From JAXMAR01 sp046350295 (GTDB lineage Bacteria > Planctomycetota > Planctomycetia > Gemmatales > Gemmataceae), in the NCBI GenBank assembly GCA_046350295.1, contig JAXMAR010000018.1, positions 68,663 to 132,662 on the forward strand: a stretch of DNA of 64,000 bases, written 5' to 3'. Of the stretch, positions 7,115-16,988 are shown piece by piece. The notes beneath the pieces are model-generated. The model did no database searches and had not been told where the DNA came from. It worked only from the letters and a program-made list of their open reading frames with translations. A program made the position numbers and the translations under genes. The first letter of the stretch is position 1; the number at the start of each line of letters is the position of its first letter.

Positions 7115-7411
7115 CTTGTTGATTTATTCGGGGATGGAGCGATGGTAGCCGAGGTGGGCGCTGAATAACCGCTTCGCAAGGCAAGGTTTCCCCGTTTTCC
7201 CACGCGCCGCGTGTCCGGCATCCTGGGTATCACTCCTTTCTTCGCTCGAACCCTTGTCCCGCGCTTTCTTCTTCAACTTCTCACGACCGTCATCCGATCT
7301 CACTTGCTGAGTGTCCGGCGCCCGCTGGAAGCTCGCCGCATTTGGAAGTCTCGCGACTTCCGCTACCTGCCACACCGTCCGCGGCACGGGGACCCGAGCG
7401 GAGTATCGATC

Positions 7412-10186
7412 ATGCGCATGTTCTCCTTCTTCTCCGGATCGCCCAAACGCAAGCCAATCGCCAACAAGGCGCGCCCGACCATCGAGATGCTCGAAGACCG
7501 CTCGACCCCCAGCGTCACCACCATCAGCGGCTTCGTCTATGACGACGTCAACCACAACAACCTGTTCGACGCCGGCGAGAAGCCGATCGCCAACAGCTCC
7601 ATCGTCCTCAAGAACGACCAGAACGTCGTCATCGGCAGCACGACGACCGACGCCAACGGCTATTACCAGTTCACGCACGACAACAGCGTGCCGCAGGCGC
7701 CGCAAACGCTGACCAAGGAGGTCGTCTTCCCACCGACGCAGACGAACTTCGACCTGCAGGGGGCGCTCGACCAGTTCGACCCCAACCTCGGCGATCTGCA
7801 GTCGGTGGAGATCACCTACGACGGCTCGATCACCAGCACGATCAAGGTGGAAAACACCAGCCCGACGAGCACGTCGAACATCCAGGGCAAGGTCGCGGGG
7901 ACCATCCATTTCAGCGCCGCCAACGCGGATCAGACGCTGAACGTCCAGGACAACGCCGGCTCCTTCAGCGCCGGCATCTTCGACGGCGCCATCGACTTCG
8001 GCGGCGCCAGCGGCAGCAACTTCGGCCAGCAAACGGCGTCCGGCAGCCAATCGCTGACGCTCACCGGCGGCGACATGAACGCCTACATCGGCACGGGGAC
8101 CGTAAACGTTACCGCGCATGCCGAGGCCAGCTCCTTCGCCCAGGGCGGCGGCAATCTCGACGCCGAGATCAGCAGCTCCGGCCAGGGGAAGATGACGGTC
8201 ACGTACCATTACATCCCCACGCCCGCGATCAAGCCGGGCAATTACACCATCGTTCAGACCGTGCAGCCGGCAGGCTACACCGACGGCCATGAGTCGCAAA
8301 ATGGCGTGGTGCTCAACACGGCCATCGGCGACGATTTCATCCCGGTCACGGTCACGGGCCCGGACCTGCCGAATAACAACTTCGGCGAGCTGGTGACGCC
8401 GGCCAGCCTGTCGGGCCATGTTTTCGAAGACGCGAACAACAACGGCACGTTCGATCCGGGCGAGGTTCCGATCGCCAACGCGAGCGTCATGCTCACCGGC
8501 ACGGACGACCTCGGCGCCGCGGTGCTCCAGAACGGCACGACCGACGCCAACGGCTTTTATCACTTCGACGACCTGCGCCCGGGGACCTACGCGATCGCCG
8601 AATCGCAGCCGGCCAACTACCTCGACGGCAAGGACGCGGTCGGCACCAAGGGGGGCGACAACAGCGTCAACGACCAGGTGCAGAACATCGTCCTTGTCGG
8701 CGGCGACAACGGCCTCAACTACGATTTCGGCGAGATCAAGCCGGCCAGCCTGTCGGGCTTCGTCTACCACGACGCGAACGACAACGGCGTGAAGGACGCC
8801 GGCGAGAGCGGCATCGCGGGCACGACGGTCACGCTCAGCGGTCAGTCGCAAGGAGGCGCCGTCCAGGTCGTCGGCACGACCGACGCCAACGGCTTCTACC
8901 AGTTCGACAACCTCTACCCCGGCACATACGCCCTGAACGAGACGCAGCCGGCGGGCTGGAAGGACGGCAAGGACGCCGCGGGCAACCTTGGCGGCGCGGT
9001 CGCCAACGACGCGATCTCGTCGATCATCGTCGCCGCCGGCGCCGCCGGCACGGACTACGACTTCGGCGAGAAGGAGCCGCCCGTCGCCGACCTGGCCATC
9101 GTCAAGGAAGCGCACAGCCAGTCGGTGCTGGTCGGCAGTCTGCTGAGCTACACATTGACGGTCACCAACAACGGACCGGGGACCGGCGTCAACGTCGTCG
9201 TCACGGACCAGCTGCCGCCGGGCGTGACGCTGGTCGACGCGCATGGCGCCGGCTGGGCCATCACGAACGGGAACGGACAGTTCACGGCGACGCGGCCGAC
9301 GATGGCGTCGGGAGAAGTCGACGTGATAGAGGTAACGATCCAGGCGCCCCTGGCGGCGGGGAGCCTGACGAACACCTCGTCGGTGACGAACGACACGCCG
9401 GACCCGAACCCGGGCAACAACACGAGCACGGTGACGACGCCGGTGGTCGACAATCCGGGCAATGTGTTCGCGAAGGACGTGTTGCCGCTGGGGACGCCGG
9501 TGATCCGCAGCAAGGTGGATCTGCTGGTCGGGCCGGGCGCACCGGGTCCGGATATCCAGGCGACCTTCGTCGATGGGACGGTCCGCACGTTGATGGGTCG
9601 GGCGGCGACGGTTGACGAGCTGGACACCTACATCGCGGACCTGAACAGCGGCGGCCTGACGCGGCAACAGCTGGTCGCGAACCTGGCGAGCAGCGACGAG
9701 GCGCTGGCGATCCAGGCGAACCGGCTCTACCAGGCGTACCTGGACCGCTTGCCGAACGCCGGTGAACAGGGCGCCCTGATCAACCAGCTCAAGACGGGCT
9801 CGCAGAACGACGCGATCATCGGGTTGCTGTCGAGTCAGGAATACCAGGACACGCACCCGGGCGAGACCGGGCTGGTGGCCGGCTTCTCCGCCGATATCCT
9901 CGGACACACGCCGAGCACGTCGGGGATGCTCCTCGGGGCCCAGGCGATGGCAAACGAGACGGTGCAGGACTACGCCCGCAATCTTCTCGCCACGTCCGAA
10001 GCCCTCGCGAATCAGATCGACACCGCCTATCACCTGGCGCTGCGGCGCGCCGCCAGCGCGAGCGAGATCGGTTACTGGACGACGCGCATGCAACAACAGA
10101 AAATGAGCGAGGCCGACCTGGTGACCACGCTGCTGGCGAGCGACGAGTTTTATCAACTGGCGCTGAGCGCGGCGCAACACGCGTAG
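7412..10186 (+). CDS. Large surface protein: LEDR motif, SdrD-B repeats, DUF11, DUF4214
   Basis: A 924-residue protein. A basic N-terminus leads to IEMLEDRSTPSV (LEDR at 27-30), a motif recurrent at the start of planctomycete secreted proteins. SdrD-B/Cna-B-like modules begin at about residues 37, 333 and 447, with FVYDDVNHNN or FVYHDANDNG openings typical of calcium-binding Sdr repeats. A DUF11 module (DLAIVKEAHSQ, LPPGVTLVD) spans about 557-680. The C-terminus (about 727-915) is built of DUF4214-type helices (LYQAYLDRLPNAGE, YHLALRRAAS). No sortase signal or hydrophobic anchor is seen. The ATG at 7412 is preferred because the longer frame from 7211 lacks the LEDR-proximal start context. A role in adhesion or cell envelope is inferred. 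Confidence 0.85.
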   Translation: MRMFSFFSGSPKRKPIANKARPTIEMLEDRSTPSVTTISGFVYDDVNHNNLFDAGEKPIANSSIVLKNDQNVVIGSTTTDANGYYQFTHDNSVPQAPQTLTKEVVFPPTQTNFDLQGALDQFDPNLGDLQSVEITYDGSITSTIKVENTSPTSTSNIQGKVAGTIHFSAANADQTLNVQDNAGSFSAGIFDGAIDFGGASGSNFGQQTASGSQSLTLTGGDMNAYIGTGTVNVTAHAEASSFAQGGGNLDAEISSSGQGKMTVTYHYIPTPAIKPGNYTIVQTVQPAGYTDGHESQNGVVLNTAIGDDFIPVTVTGPDLPNNNFGELVTPASLSGHVFEDANNNGTFDPGEVPIANASVMLTGTDDLGAAVLQNGTTDANGFYHFDDLRPGTYAIAESQPANYLDGKDAVGTKGGDNSVNDQVQNIVLVGGDNGLNYDFGEIKPASLSGFVYHDANDNGVKDAGESGIAGTTVTLSGQSQGGAVQVVGTTDANGFYQFDNLYPGTYALNETQPAGWKDGKDAAGNLGGAVANDAISSIIVAAGAAGTDYDFGEKEPPVADLAIVKEAHSQSVLVGSLLSYTLTVTNNGPGTGVNVVVTDQLPPGVTLVDAHGAGWAITNGNGQFTATRPTMASGEVDVIEVTIQAPLAAGSLTNTSSVTNDTPDPNPGNNTSTVTTPVVDNPGNVFAKDVLPLGTPVIRSKVDLLVGPGAPGPDIQATFVDGTVRTLMGRAATVDELDTYIADLNSGGLTRQQLVANLASSDEALAIQANRLYQAYLDRLPNAGEQGALINQLKTGSQNDAIIGLLSSQEYQDTHPGETGLVAGFSADILGHTPSTSGMLLGAQAMANETVQDYARNLLATSEALANQIDTAYHLALRRAASASEIGYWTTRMQQQKMSEADLVTTLLASDEFYQLALSAAQHA

Positions 10187-10545
10187 GCGAAGACCTCCGC
10201 GCTTTGTTTAGCCCCGGTTCGCAGAACCGGGCGGACGCTACCCCGCAGCCGAAGCGGGATACGGTCCGCCCGGTTCTGCGAACCGGGGCTCAACGTTTTC
10301 AGAGCCGCCAAAATTCGTGTCCGCGACCTTGCGGCCTTTGCCGCGTCGAGCGCTCGTTTCGGTCTTGCGGATAAGAAGCGACGCGCCTGTCATGACGGTG
10401 GAGCCTGACGGCGAACCGTGGCAAGGGGCCGAAAGCGTTTCGTGTGGGAGGATGGGATAGCCGAAGATTAGCACTGAACCGTCCGGGAGCACTGCCGGAC
10501 GGCGGGGCGCGGCCAAGCGCTCCAGGACCAGGGAGGGTAACGCGC
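10187..10545. other. Intergenic region with a large palindrome and an untranslated leader
   Basis: The first half contains the 27-bp inverted repeat described separately. The second half is the leader of the BBP7 gene. It has an 8-bp hairpin (CCGTCCGG at 10479-10486 with CCGGACGG at 10495-10502) about 45 bases before the start codon. No riboswitch class or gene is recognised. Confidence 0.4.
10210..10290. repeat. 27-bp perfect inverted repeat (AACCGGGCGGAC family)
   Basis: Arms at 10210-10236 and 10264-10290 are perfect reverse complements around a 27-base loop that itself contains CCCCGC/GCGGG. Each arm carries CCGGTTCGCAGAACCGGGCG, itself partly palindromic. A one-mismatch copy of 23 bases recurs at 17537-17559, so it belongs to a dispersed family. 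It lies just after a stop codon and could stop transcription of the surface-protein gene. Confidence 0.85.
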
Positions 10546-12198
10546 ATGAAGGCCTTATTGACGAGCGGTCTGGTGGCGTTGGGGCTGTTCGCGGCGAGCG
10601 CCCGGGCTGAGGAGATTCAATGGCGCTCGGCACGGCCGGCGGCGCCAGCGGCGGCGCCCGTGGGTCTTGGCAGGCCGCTGCCCGACGGCGACACCGGCTC
10701 AGGACGTGCGGTCACCCTGGGAAAGGTCCGGGCCCAGGCCGATGCGGAGGATCCGCGCCCGTTGCCGCTCGGTCCTTCTCTTGGCGGCGATCCGAAGATC
10801 GGGCCGCCCAAAGCGGGGGAACCGAAAGTCCTCGGGGAACCGCGGACGGGCGATCCCAAGGACAAGGTCAAGCCAAGAGCGGAGTACATTCCGACGCCGC
10901 CGACGATGATCAGCGGCGTGCCGCACGGCGTCGACGGCTGCGGCCCCGACGCGTGCTGCGACGACGCTTGCTGCGGGCCGGTCCGTTCCTGGCTACGCAA
11001 CTGCTGGAACCACTGCTTCCGGCCGGTGATGGACTGCTGCGACGCCGGCCCCTGCGGCGCCGGGCCGTGCGCCGGGCCGTGCGACAACGGCCTGTGTCAT
11101 GGCGGACTCTTCGGCGGTTGGCTCCGCGGCTGCAACGACGGCTGCTGCTGCAACCAGGAACGGTTCTGGGTCAACGCCGGCTACCTGGCGTGGGTCGTTT
11201 CCAAGCAGGAAACGCCGCCGCTCGTCACCGTGAACCCGACCGGCGCTCCGTTCCTCGGCAACCCCGGCACCACCGTGGCCCTGGGGGGCAAGGACCTCGA
11301 TCGCGACTGGCGCTCCGGCGGCCGCATCCAGGCCGGCTGGTGGCTGCCGTGTCATCAATGCTGGGGCATCGACGCCGGCGCATTCTACATCGGCCATCAG
11401 AACGACCAGTTCATGCTTTCCTCGAACGGCACGCCGCAGATCGGCCGGCCGTTCATCAACGCCGACAACGGCCTGCCCTTCGCGGAGCTGGTCGCGGGCG
11501 GCGCGACGAGCGGCTCGATCTTCGTCGACCACCAGTTCAGCCTGTGGGGCGCCGACATGCACCTGCGGCATCGGGCGCGGGAATCGGAGTGCGGCTGGCT
11601 CGACTGGTTCATCGGCTACCGCTACCTGAACCTCGACGAGCGGCTGACCATCAACGAGAACCCGCGCACGGTCTCGACCGTGGCGCCCGTGACCCAGTTC
11701 TTCGTCATGGACCGCTTCGGCACGCAGAACATCTTCAACGGCGCCGACCTCGGCGTGCAGTGGGAACGCCGCCTCGGCCGGCGCTGGTTCTGGCAGGGCT
11801 CCGTCAAGGTGGCGCTCGGCTACATGGCGCAGAGCATCGACATCACCGGCATGACGACGCGCCTCGTCGGCGGCGTCTCCACCAGCGCCGTCGGCGGCTT
11901 CGCGGCCCTGCCCAGCAACATCGGCAACTTCTCCAGCGGCAAGTTCGCCGTGATCCCCGAGGTCGGCATCAAGGTCGGCTTCGACGTGACCGACCACCTG
12001 CGCCTCTTCGTCGGCTACGACTTCATGTGGATCAACAGCGTGGTCCGGCCCGGCGAGCAGATCGATCCGAACATCAACCTCGGCCAAGTGCCGTTCCGCG
12101 GCGGCGCGAACACGGGACAGAACCGGCCGGCGGTGCTGTTCCGCACGAGCGACTTCTGGGCTCAGGGCGTGAACTTCGGCCTGGAGTACCGGTATTGA
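10546..12198 (+). CDS. BBP7-family outer-membrane beta-barrel protein
   Basis: A 550-residue secreted protein with a signal peptide (MKALLTSGLVALGLFAASARA). A proline-rich region is followed by a striking cysteine cluster between about residues 130 and 205 (CGPDACCDDACCGP, MDCCDAGPC, DGCCCNQ). A C-terminal barrel-like region starts with FWVNAGYLAWVV and has alternating aromatic strands (DWFIGYRYLNL, FRLFVGYDFMW-like). This arrangement is typical of the planctomycete BBP7 family of outer-membrane proteins. The ATG at 10546 is chosen for its GGGAGGG ribosome site and the signal peptide. The many cysteines suggest disulfide cross-linking at the surface. A strong hairpin terminator follows at 12236. 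Confidence 0.88.
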   Translation: MKALLTSGLVALGLFAASARAEEIQWRSARPAAPAAAPVGLGRPLPDGDTGSGRAVTLGKVRAQADAEDPRPLPLGPSLGGDPKIGPPKAGEPKVLGEPRTGDPKDKVKPRAEYIPTPPTMISGVPHGVDGCGPDACCDDACCGPVRSWLRNCWNHCFRPVMDCCDAGPCGAGPCAGPCDNGLCHGGLFGGWLRGCNDGCCCNQERFWVNAGYLAWVVSKQETPPLVTVNPTGAPFLGNPGTTVALGGKDLDRDWRSGGRIQAGWWLPCHQCWGIDAGAFYIGHQNDQFMLSSNGTPQIGRPFINADNGLPFAELVAGGATSGSIFVDHQFSLWGADMHLRHRARESECGWLDWFIGYRYLNLDERLTINENPRTVSTVAPVTQFFVMDRFGTQNIFNGADLGVQWERRLGRRWFWQGSVKVALGYMAQSIDITGMTTRLVGGVSTSAVGGFAALPSNIGNFSSGKFAVIPEVGIKVGFDVTDHLRLFVGYDFMWINSVVRPGEQIDPNINLGQVPFRGGANTGQNRPAVLFRTSDFWAQGVNFGLEYRY

Positions 12199-12235
12199 TC
12201 TTCGGCACAGGCCGGCGAAGCGACACCCACCATTC

Positions 12236-12260
12236 AGGCCCCGCGCGGCGCGCGGGGCCT
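12236..12260 (+). terminator. Hairpin terminator after the BBP7 gene
   Basis: A perfect 11-bp GC-rich stem (AGGCCCCGCGC with GCGCGGGGCCT) closes on a three-base loop and is followed by GCTTGTTT. It separates the BBP7 gene from the Tad locus, so the two are probably transcribed independently. Confidence 0.8.
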
Positions 12261-12339
12261 GCTTGTTTGACTTCACGCCGGAATTAAGCTAGGTGTTTCC
12301 AAAGCAAACGCCGTCCCCGCGCCTTGGAAACTTCTCCCC

Positions 12340-13551
12340 GTGAATCGCCTCATCCGGGGCGGGCATCTGCCCGTTCTTGTGCTCAGCCCGAACCCAACCG
12401 ATGGGACCGATGACCGCCTGCGCACGTTCCTGCGCGACGCGTTGGGCGCACCGGGCGCCGAGTTCGTGTCCTGGGACGCCTTCGCCCGGCAAGCGGGGCG
12501 CTCCGACGCCGGCGTGGTCATCGTCGTCCTGGGTGGCGACCGGTCAACGGACCGGGAACGTGGCCTGGAGATCCTCCGGCTGGCGCGGCGCAATCCCGGT
12601 ACTCCCGTGCTGGCGCTTGGGCCCGTTTCCGATTCGAAGTTTATCCTGCGCGTTTTGCAACAGGGCGCCGCCACCTATATCGATGACGCCGAACTGGAGG
12701 CGGAACTGCCTGCGGCCCTGCAGCGTCTGGGCGCCAGCGAGGAGCCGGAAGCGGCGGGGAAGGTCATCGCCGTCCTGGGCGTCAGCGGCGGATCGGGCAC
12801 GAGCACGCTGGCGGTCAACCTGGCGGCGGTCATGGCACGCGACTACGGCAAGGCGGCCCTCTTCGACCTCAAGCCCGGGCGCGGCGATCTGGCGACGTTG
12901 CTCGATCTGAAGCCGGCGTACACGCTGGCGGACATTTGCCTCAACGTCGCGCGCGTCGATCCCTCCATCTTCGAGAAAGTCCTGATAAAACACGCGAGCG
13001 ATGTGCATCTACTCGCGGCCCCCCAGGTGTTCGAGGACGCCCGCATCATCACCGCCCAGGGGGTCAATCATGCCCTCAACCTGGCGCGGCGCGAGTTTCC
13101 CCTTGTCGTCATCGACCAGGAAGACGCATTCCACGAAGAGCAGCTCGTATCACTCAAGCAGGCGGATCGCGTGCTGCTGGTCGCCCGGCTCGACTTCACC
13201 TCGATCCGCAACATTCGCCGCACGCTGGACCAGCTCCAGGCGCGCGACATTCCGCGCGAATCCATCCGCCTGGTCATCAACCGGCAGGGGCAGCCGAACG
13301 AGCTGTCCGCCACCGACGCGGAAGAGGTCCTGGGGGGAAGACCCGCATCGTACATCCCCGACGATCCGAAGACGATCAACGGGGCGAACAACACGGGCGT
13401 GCCCGCCGTCGTGAAGAGCCCGCAGACGAGGATCGCTCAGGCCATCACGAAGCTGGCCCGCGACCTGAGCGGCTATGGCGACGTCGCGAACGCCGAGAAG
13501 CCCGCCAAAGGTCGATCCCTTTTCGGCCTGTTCGGCGCCGTGCGCCGTTGA
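12340..13551 (+). CDS. tadZ: TadZ/CpaE-like pilus assembly ATPase
   Basis: A 403-residue protein. An N-terminal receiver-like domain (LVLSPNPTDG, VVIVVLGGD) lacks an obvious phospho-acceptor context. It is followed by a MinD/ParA-type ATPase with a deviant Walker A (GVSGGSGTSTLAVNLA, about residue 147) and FPLVVIDQEDAFHEE. TadZ/CpaE proteins localise the Tad secretion machine at the cell pole or assembly site. It is the first gene of the cluster and tadA follows closely. The start is a GTG with a weak ribosome site, so a downstream start is possible. The flp pilin, secretin (rcpA), rcpC and prepilin peptidase (tadV) are not in this window. Confidence 0.88.
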   Translation: MNRLIRGGHLPVLVLSPNPTDGTDDRLRTFLRDALGAPGAEFVSWDAFARQAGRSDAGVVIVVLGGDRSTDRERGLEILRLARRNPGTPVLALGPVSDSKFILRVLQQGAATYIDDAELEAELPAALQRLGASEEPEAAGKVIAVLGVSGGSGTSTLAVNLAAVMARDYGKAALFDLKPGRGDLATLLDLKPAYTLADICLNVARVDPSIFEKVLIKHASDVHLLAAPQVFEDARIITAQGVNHALNLARREFPLVVIDQEDAFHEEQLVSLKQADRVLLVARLDFTSIRNIRRTLDQLQARDIPRESIRLVINRQGQPNELSATDAEEVLGGRPASYIPDDPKTINGANNTGVPAVVKSPQTRIAQAITKLARDLSGYGDVANAEKPAKGRSLFGLFGAVRR

Positions 13552-13623
13552 CTCTCGTGAATCGTTTGAAGCTGACAAGTGGCGGCAGGCGTTTGCTTGC
13601 TGCGCGACGCACTTGGAGCCGGC

Positions 13624-14991
13624 ATGCCCCGTAGCCTTTTCGACACTGCCCCCGCCGCGCCTTTCCCTCCCCTATGGCAGGACGACGCGCCGCGTCCCGA
13701 GGGGCGCTCAGGGGATGAGCTGCGCCGCCTCAAGGCGCAACTCCATCAGCAGCTCATCCTCAACCTCGACCTGAACGCCCTGGGCGCCATGCCCCCCGAG
13801 CAGGTGCGCCTGGAGATCCGCCGCGTCGCCGACGAACTGTGCCAACGCAGCCCCAATCTCCTCAGCCGCTCCGAGCGCGAGCAGCTCGTCAAGGAAGTCC
13901 TCGACGAGGCGTTCGGCCTGGGGCCGCTCGAGCCTTTGCTACAGGACCCGTCCATCACCGACATCCTGATCAACGGCCCGCACACCGTCTACGTCGAGCG
14001 TCAGGGCCGGCTCGAAAAGGTCGACACCAATTTCTCCGACGGGCGGCACCTGCTCAACATCCTTCAGCGCGTGGTCGGCCAGGCAGGGCGGCGCGTCGAC
14101 GAGACCAGCCCGATGGTGGACAGCCGCCTGCCGGACGGCAGCCGGGTGAACGCGATCATTCCACCCCTGGCGCTGGACGGGGCGCTCGTGTCGATTCGCC
14201 GCTTCGGCGCCAAGCCGATCGACATGGAGGACCTGATCGCCAAGAAAGCGTTGCCGGTCGACATGGCGGATTTTCTGGCCGCCTGCGTCCGCGCCCGGCT
14301 CAACGTCCTCATCTCGGGCGGCACCGGCAGCGGCAAGACGACGCTACTCAATGCCCTGTCCGCCTTTATCCCCAGCGACGAGCGCCTGATCACCATCGAG
14401 GACGCCGCCGAGCTACGCTTGCAACAGCCCCACGTCGGCAGGCTCGAGACGCGGCCCAACAACATCGAAGGCGTGGGCGAGGTGTCGACGCGCGACCTGG
14501 TGCGAAACGCAATGCGCATGCGGCCGGACCGGATCGTCATCGGCGAATGCCGCGGTCCGGAGGCGCTCGACATGCTGCAGGCGATGAACACGGGCCACGA
14601 GGGGAGCCTGACGACGATCCACGCCAACGACACGCGCGATGCGCTGAGCCGGCTGGAGATCATGGTCGGCATGGCGGGGTTCGATCTGCCGATCTGGGTG
14701 ATCCGGCGACAAATCGCGTCGGCGATTCACTTGGTGGTGCAGGTGAGCCGGCTGTTGGGCGGGGCGCGCAAGGTTGTGAAGGTCTCCGAGGTCACGGGCA
14801 TGGAGGGGGACAACATTACCATGCACGACATCTTCACGTTCAAGCAGACGGGGCTCGACCAGGAGCGGCGCGCTCAGGGTTACTTCCTCACGACCGGGAT
14901 TCGTCCCTGCTGCCTGGAGCGGCTCGAAGCGCTGGGCGTGCCGCTGCCGGCCGACATGTTCGAGCGGCGGATGTTGAATGCGGGGCGGTAG
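13624..14991 (+). CDS. tadA: TadA/CpaF secretion ATPase
   Basis: A 455-residue hexameric traffic ATPase that powers Flp pilus assembly from the cytoplasmic side of the inner membrane. The Walker A box GGTGSGKTTLLNAL is at about residue 232, the Asp-box region is ITIEDAAELRL, and the Walker B/His-box region reads RPDRIVIGECRG, then GHEGSLTTIHAN. The ATG at 13624 is chosen for the GGAG five bases upstream. An in-frame start at 13579 would add 15 residues without support. It is co-directional with tadB and tadC, as in standard Tad operons. Confidence 0.95.
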   Translation: MPRSLFDTAPAAPFPPLWQDDAPRPEGRSGDELRRLKAQLHQQLILNLDLNALGAMPPEQVRLEIRRVADELCQRSPNLLSRSEREQLVKEVLDEAFGLGPLEPLLQDPSITDILINGPHTVYVERQGRLEKVDTNFSDGRHLLNILQRVVGQAGRRVDETSPMVDSRLPDGSRVNAIIPPLALDGALVSIRRFGAKPIDMEDLIAKKALPVDMADFLAACVRARLNVLISGGTGSGKTTLLNALSAFIPSDERLITIEDAAELRLQQPHVGRLETRPNNIEGVGEVSTRDLVRNAMRMRPDRIVIGECRGPEALDMLQAMNTGHEGSLTTIHANDTRDALSRLEIMVGMAGFDLPIWVIRRQIASAIHLVVQVSRLLGGARKVVKVSEVTGMEGDNITMHDIFTFKQTGLDQERRAQGYFLTTGIRPCCLERLEALGVPLPADMFERRMLNAGR

Positions 14992-15035
14992 GGCGGAGCG
15001 CGGATTGGAATGGCGGAACGTGTGGCTGATTCGAC

Positions 15036-16019
15036 ATGAGCACTATTTTGCTTTTTTCCCTGGTGTTCCTTTCCGTCTCGGCGGGATTGACGGCGAGTTA
15101 TTACGCCGTTTCCAGTTTCTGGTCGCGGGAGTCGAGCCGGATTCGGCAGCGGATCGTCGAGGAGTTTGCGCGCGATGAGGAGAAGGCGCCGCGTTTCACG
15201 CTGTTCAAGAACCCGGAGCAAATGCAGCTCGAAGGTACGGCGGCCCCGGCCGAGGGAGCGGCCTTACCCGTGCCTGCCCGACAAAGTTGGTGGCGCCGGC
15301 TACGGGAAGAGATCGAGGTGGCGGGGCTCAAGGTGACGCTGCGCCAGCTGGTATTCATCGGCGTGGGGCTGGCATTGGCGGCAGGCGGCGGCGCTTTCTG
15401 GTGGGGCGGGCCGTGGCTCGGCTGCGTCGTGGCGGCGGCGGCGCCGGCGCTTCCTTTCGCGTGGGCGCGCCATTACGTCCAGCGCCGCAAGCTGCGGCTC
15501 TTCGCCCAGTTGCCCGAGGCGTTCGCCCTCATGGCGCGGGTCATTCGCGCCGGGCAATCCGTGCCGCAAGCCTTCCAATCGGTCGCCGAAACGAGCCCCA
15601 ATCCGATCGCGGACGAATTCGCTCGTTGCCAGCGGCAGCAGAATCTGGGCTTGACGCCGGAAGACACGTACAAGGAGATGGCGCAGCGCTGCGCCATCGT
15701 CGAGATGCGCCTGTTCGTCATGGCCATGGTCATTCAGCGGCAGACGGGGGGCAATCTGGGCGACGTCCTCGATCGCCTTGCGGCGCTCCTGCGCGAGCGC
15801 TTCCGGTTACGGCGCCGCGTGCAGGCGCTCACCGCCGAGGGGCGGCTCCAAGGACTGACGCTGTTCGTCCTGCCGTTCGTGCTCTTCGGCGCCATGATGG
15901 TCATCAACCGGCCCTACGCGGAGCTCTTGCTGGAGCAGGTGGGCCTGTTGATCGCCACGGGGGTCTCCATGGTGATGGGACTGTTGTGGATGCGGAGCAT
16001 CGCGAACTTCGAACCTTGA
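15036..16019 (+). CDS. tadB: TadB inner-membrane platform protein
   Basis: A 327-residue protein with an N-terminal membrane segment (ILLFSLVFLSVSAGLTASYY), a linker, two central helices and a type II secretion F domain (LMARVIRAGQSVPQAFQSVA, then RQTGGNLGDVLDRLA). Hydrophobic segments at the C-terminus (LTLFVLPFVLFGAMMV) complete it. It forms part of the membrane platform on which TadA acts. It lies 45 bases after tadA and 8 bases before tadC. Confidence 0.92.
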   Translation: MSTILLFSLVFLSVSAGLTASYYAVSSFWSRESSRIRQRIVEEFARDEEKAPRFTLFKNPEQMQLEGTAAPAEGAALPVPARQSWWRRLREEIEVAGLKVTLRQLVFIGVGLALAAGGGAFWWGGPWLGCVVAAAAPALPFAWARHYVQRRKLRLFAQLPEAFALMARVIRAGQSVPQAFQSVAETSPNPIADEFARCQRQQNLGLTPEDTYKEMAQRCAIVEMRLFVMAMVIQRQTGGNLGDVLDRLAALLRERFRLRRRVQALTAEGRLQGLTLFVLPFVLFGAMMVINRPYAELLLEQVGLLIATGVSMVMGLLWMRSIANFEP

Positions 16020-16026
16020 GCAAAGC

Positions 16027-16944
16027 ATGCAAGCGACGCATCTGATCGTGGCGCTCGTCTTCGCCGCCGTGGCCGCCGGGGTCATCGGCCTGGCGACCTT
16101 CACGCTGGGCGGCTCGGCGGACCAGCGGCGGACGCGGAGCCGGCTCCAAGACCTGGCCCGCGGCGAGACGACCAAGGCACGCGTGGGAAGGCTGCTGGAC
16201 CAGGAGAAGGCCGACGATCAGGTGCTGAAGGGCTTGGCCCAGGGCGAGCGGACGAGCTTGCAAGCGCGGCTGGCGAGCGCCGGCTTCACCAATCCGCGCG
16301 CGTTGAGCCGCTACGTGACCGCGCGCATGGCGCTCATGATCATCATCCCGCTGGTCGTGGGGCTGGGTTCGTACCTGCTCGGCTACTTGAGCGATCAGGC
16401 GGCGGCCATGGCGGCACTGAGCGGTGGGGGCGTCGCCTTTGTCGCTCCCGGGTTGTGGCTGGAACAGCGGATTCGCCGCCGCAAGGAGACGCTACGGCGC
16501 GCCCTGCCCGACGCGCTCGACATGCTCGTCCTGTGCCTGGAAGGCGGCCTGAGCCTGCGCGGCGGCTTGCAGCGCGTGACCGCGGAAATCGACACCGTCC
16601 ATCCGCTCCTGGCCAGCGAGTTTCAGGTGCTGCAGAGCAAGATGCAGCTCGGTCTCGGCCTGGGGGAGGCGTTCAAGCAGTTCGCGGACGCCAATGACAT
16701 CGAGGACGCGCGCCAGCTCGCCTCCGTGCTGCTACAGTCCGAACGCTTCGGGGCCAGCACCGCCAAGACGCTCCGCACCTACGCCGACGGCTTTCGCCAG
16801 GAACGGCAACACGTGGCCGAGGAAAAGGCGCAGAAGGCCGCCGTCAAGATCCTGTTCCCGACCCTGGTTTGCATCTTCCCGGCGATTTTCATCGTGATCC
16901 TCGGCCCGGCCGCCTTGCAGATCGCCCGCCTGTTCACGCGCTGA
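16027..16944 (+). CDS. tadC: TadC inner-membrane platform protein
   Basis: A 305-residue T2SSF-family protein and partner of TadB. It begins with a membrane helix (HLIVALVFAAVAAGVIGLA). It contains LPDALDMLVLCLEGGLSLRG and a typical ERFGASTAKTLRTYADGFRQ segment, and ends in a hydrophobic helix (LVCIFPAIFIVILGPAAL). Close spacing to tadB supports one transcript. Confidence 0.92.
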   Translation: MQATHLIVALVFAAVAAGVIGLATFTLGGSADQRRTRSRLQDLARGETTKARVGRLLDQEKADDQVLKGLAQGERTSLQARLASAGFTNPRALSRYVTARMALMIIIPLVVGLGSYLLGYLSDQAAAMAALSGGGVAFVAPGLWLEQRIRRRKETLRRALPDALDMLVLCLEGGLSLRGGLQRVTAEIDTVHPLLASEFQVLQSKMQLGLGLGEAFKQFADANDIEDARQLASVLLQSERFGASTAKTLRTYADGFRQERQHVAEEKAQKAAVKILFPTLVCIFPAIFIVILGPAALQIARLFTR

Positions 16945-16988
16945 CGCCCTGGAGCGCCGTAGCACGGCGCCGCTTTGGATGATACGCC

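Noticed and set aside
7124..10180. 1018-residue open frame on the minus strand, antisense to the surface protein
   Set aside because: The plus-strand frame has recognisable domains. The minus frame is arginine/valine-rich and has no family features, as expected for GC-rich antisense.
10620..12287. 555-residue arginine-rich frame overlapping the BBP7 gene
   Set aside because: Wrong frame of the BBP7 coding sequence. No start signal and extreme arginine content.
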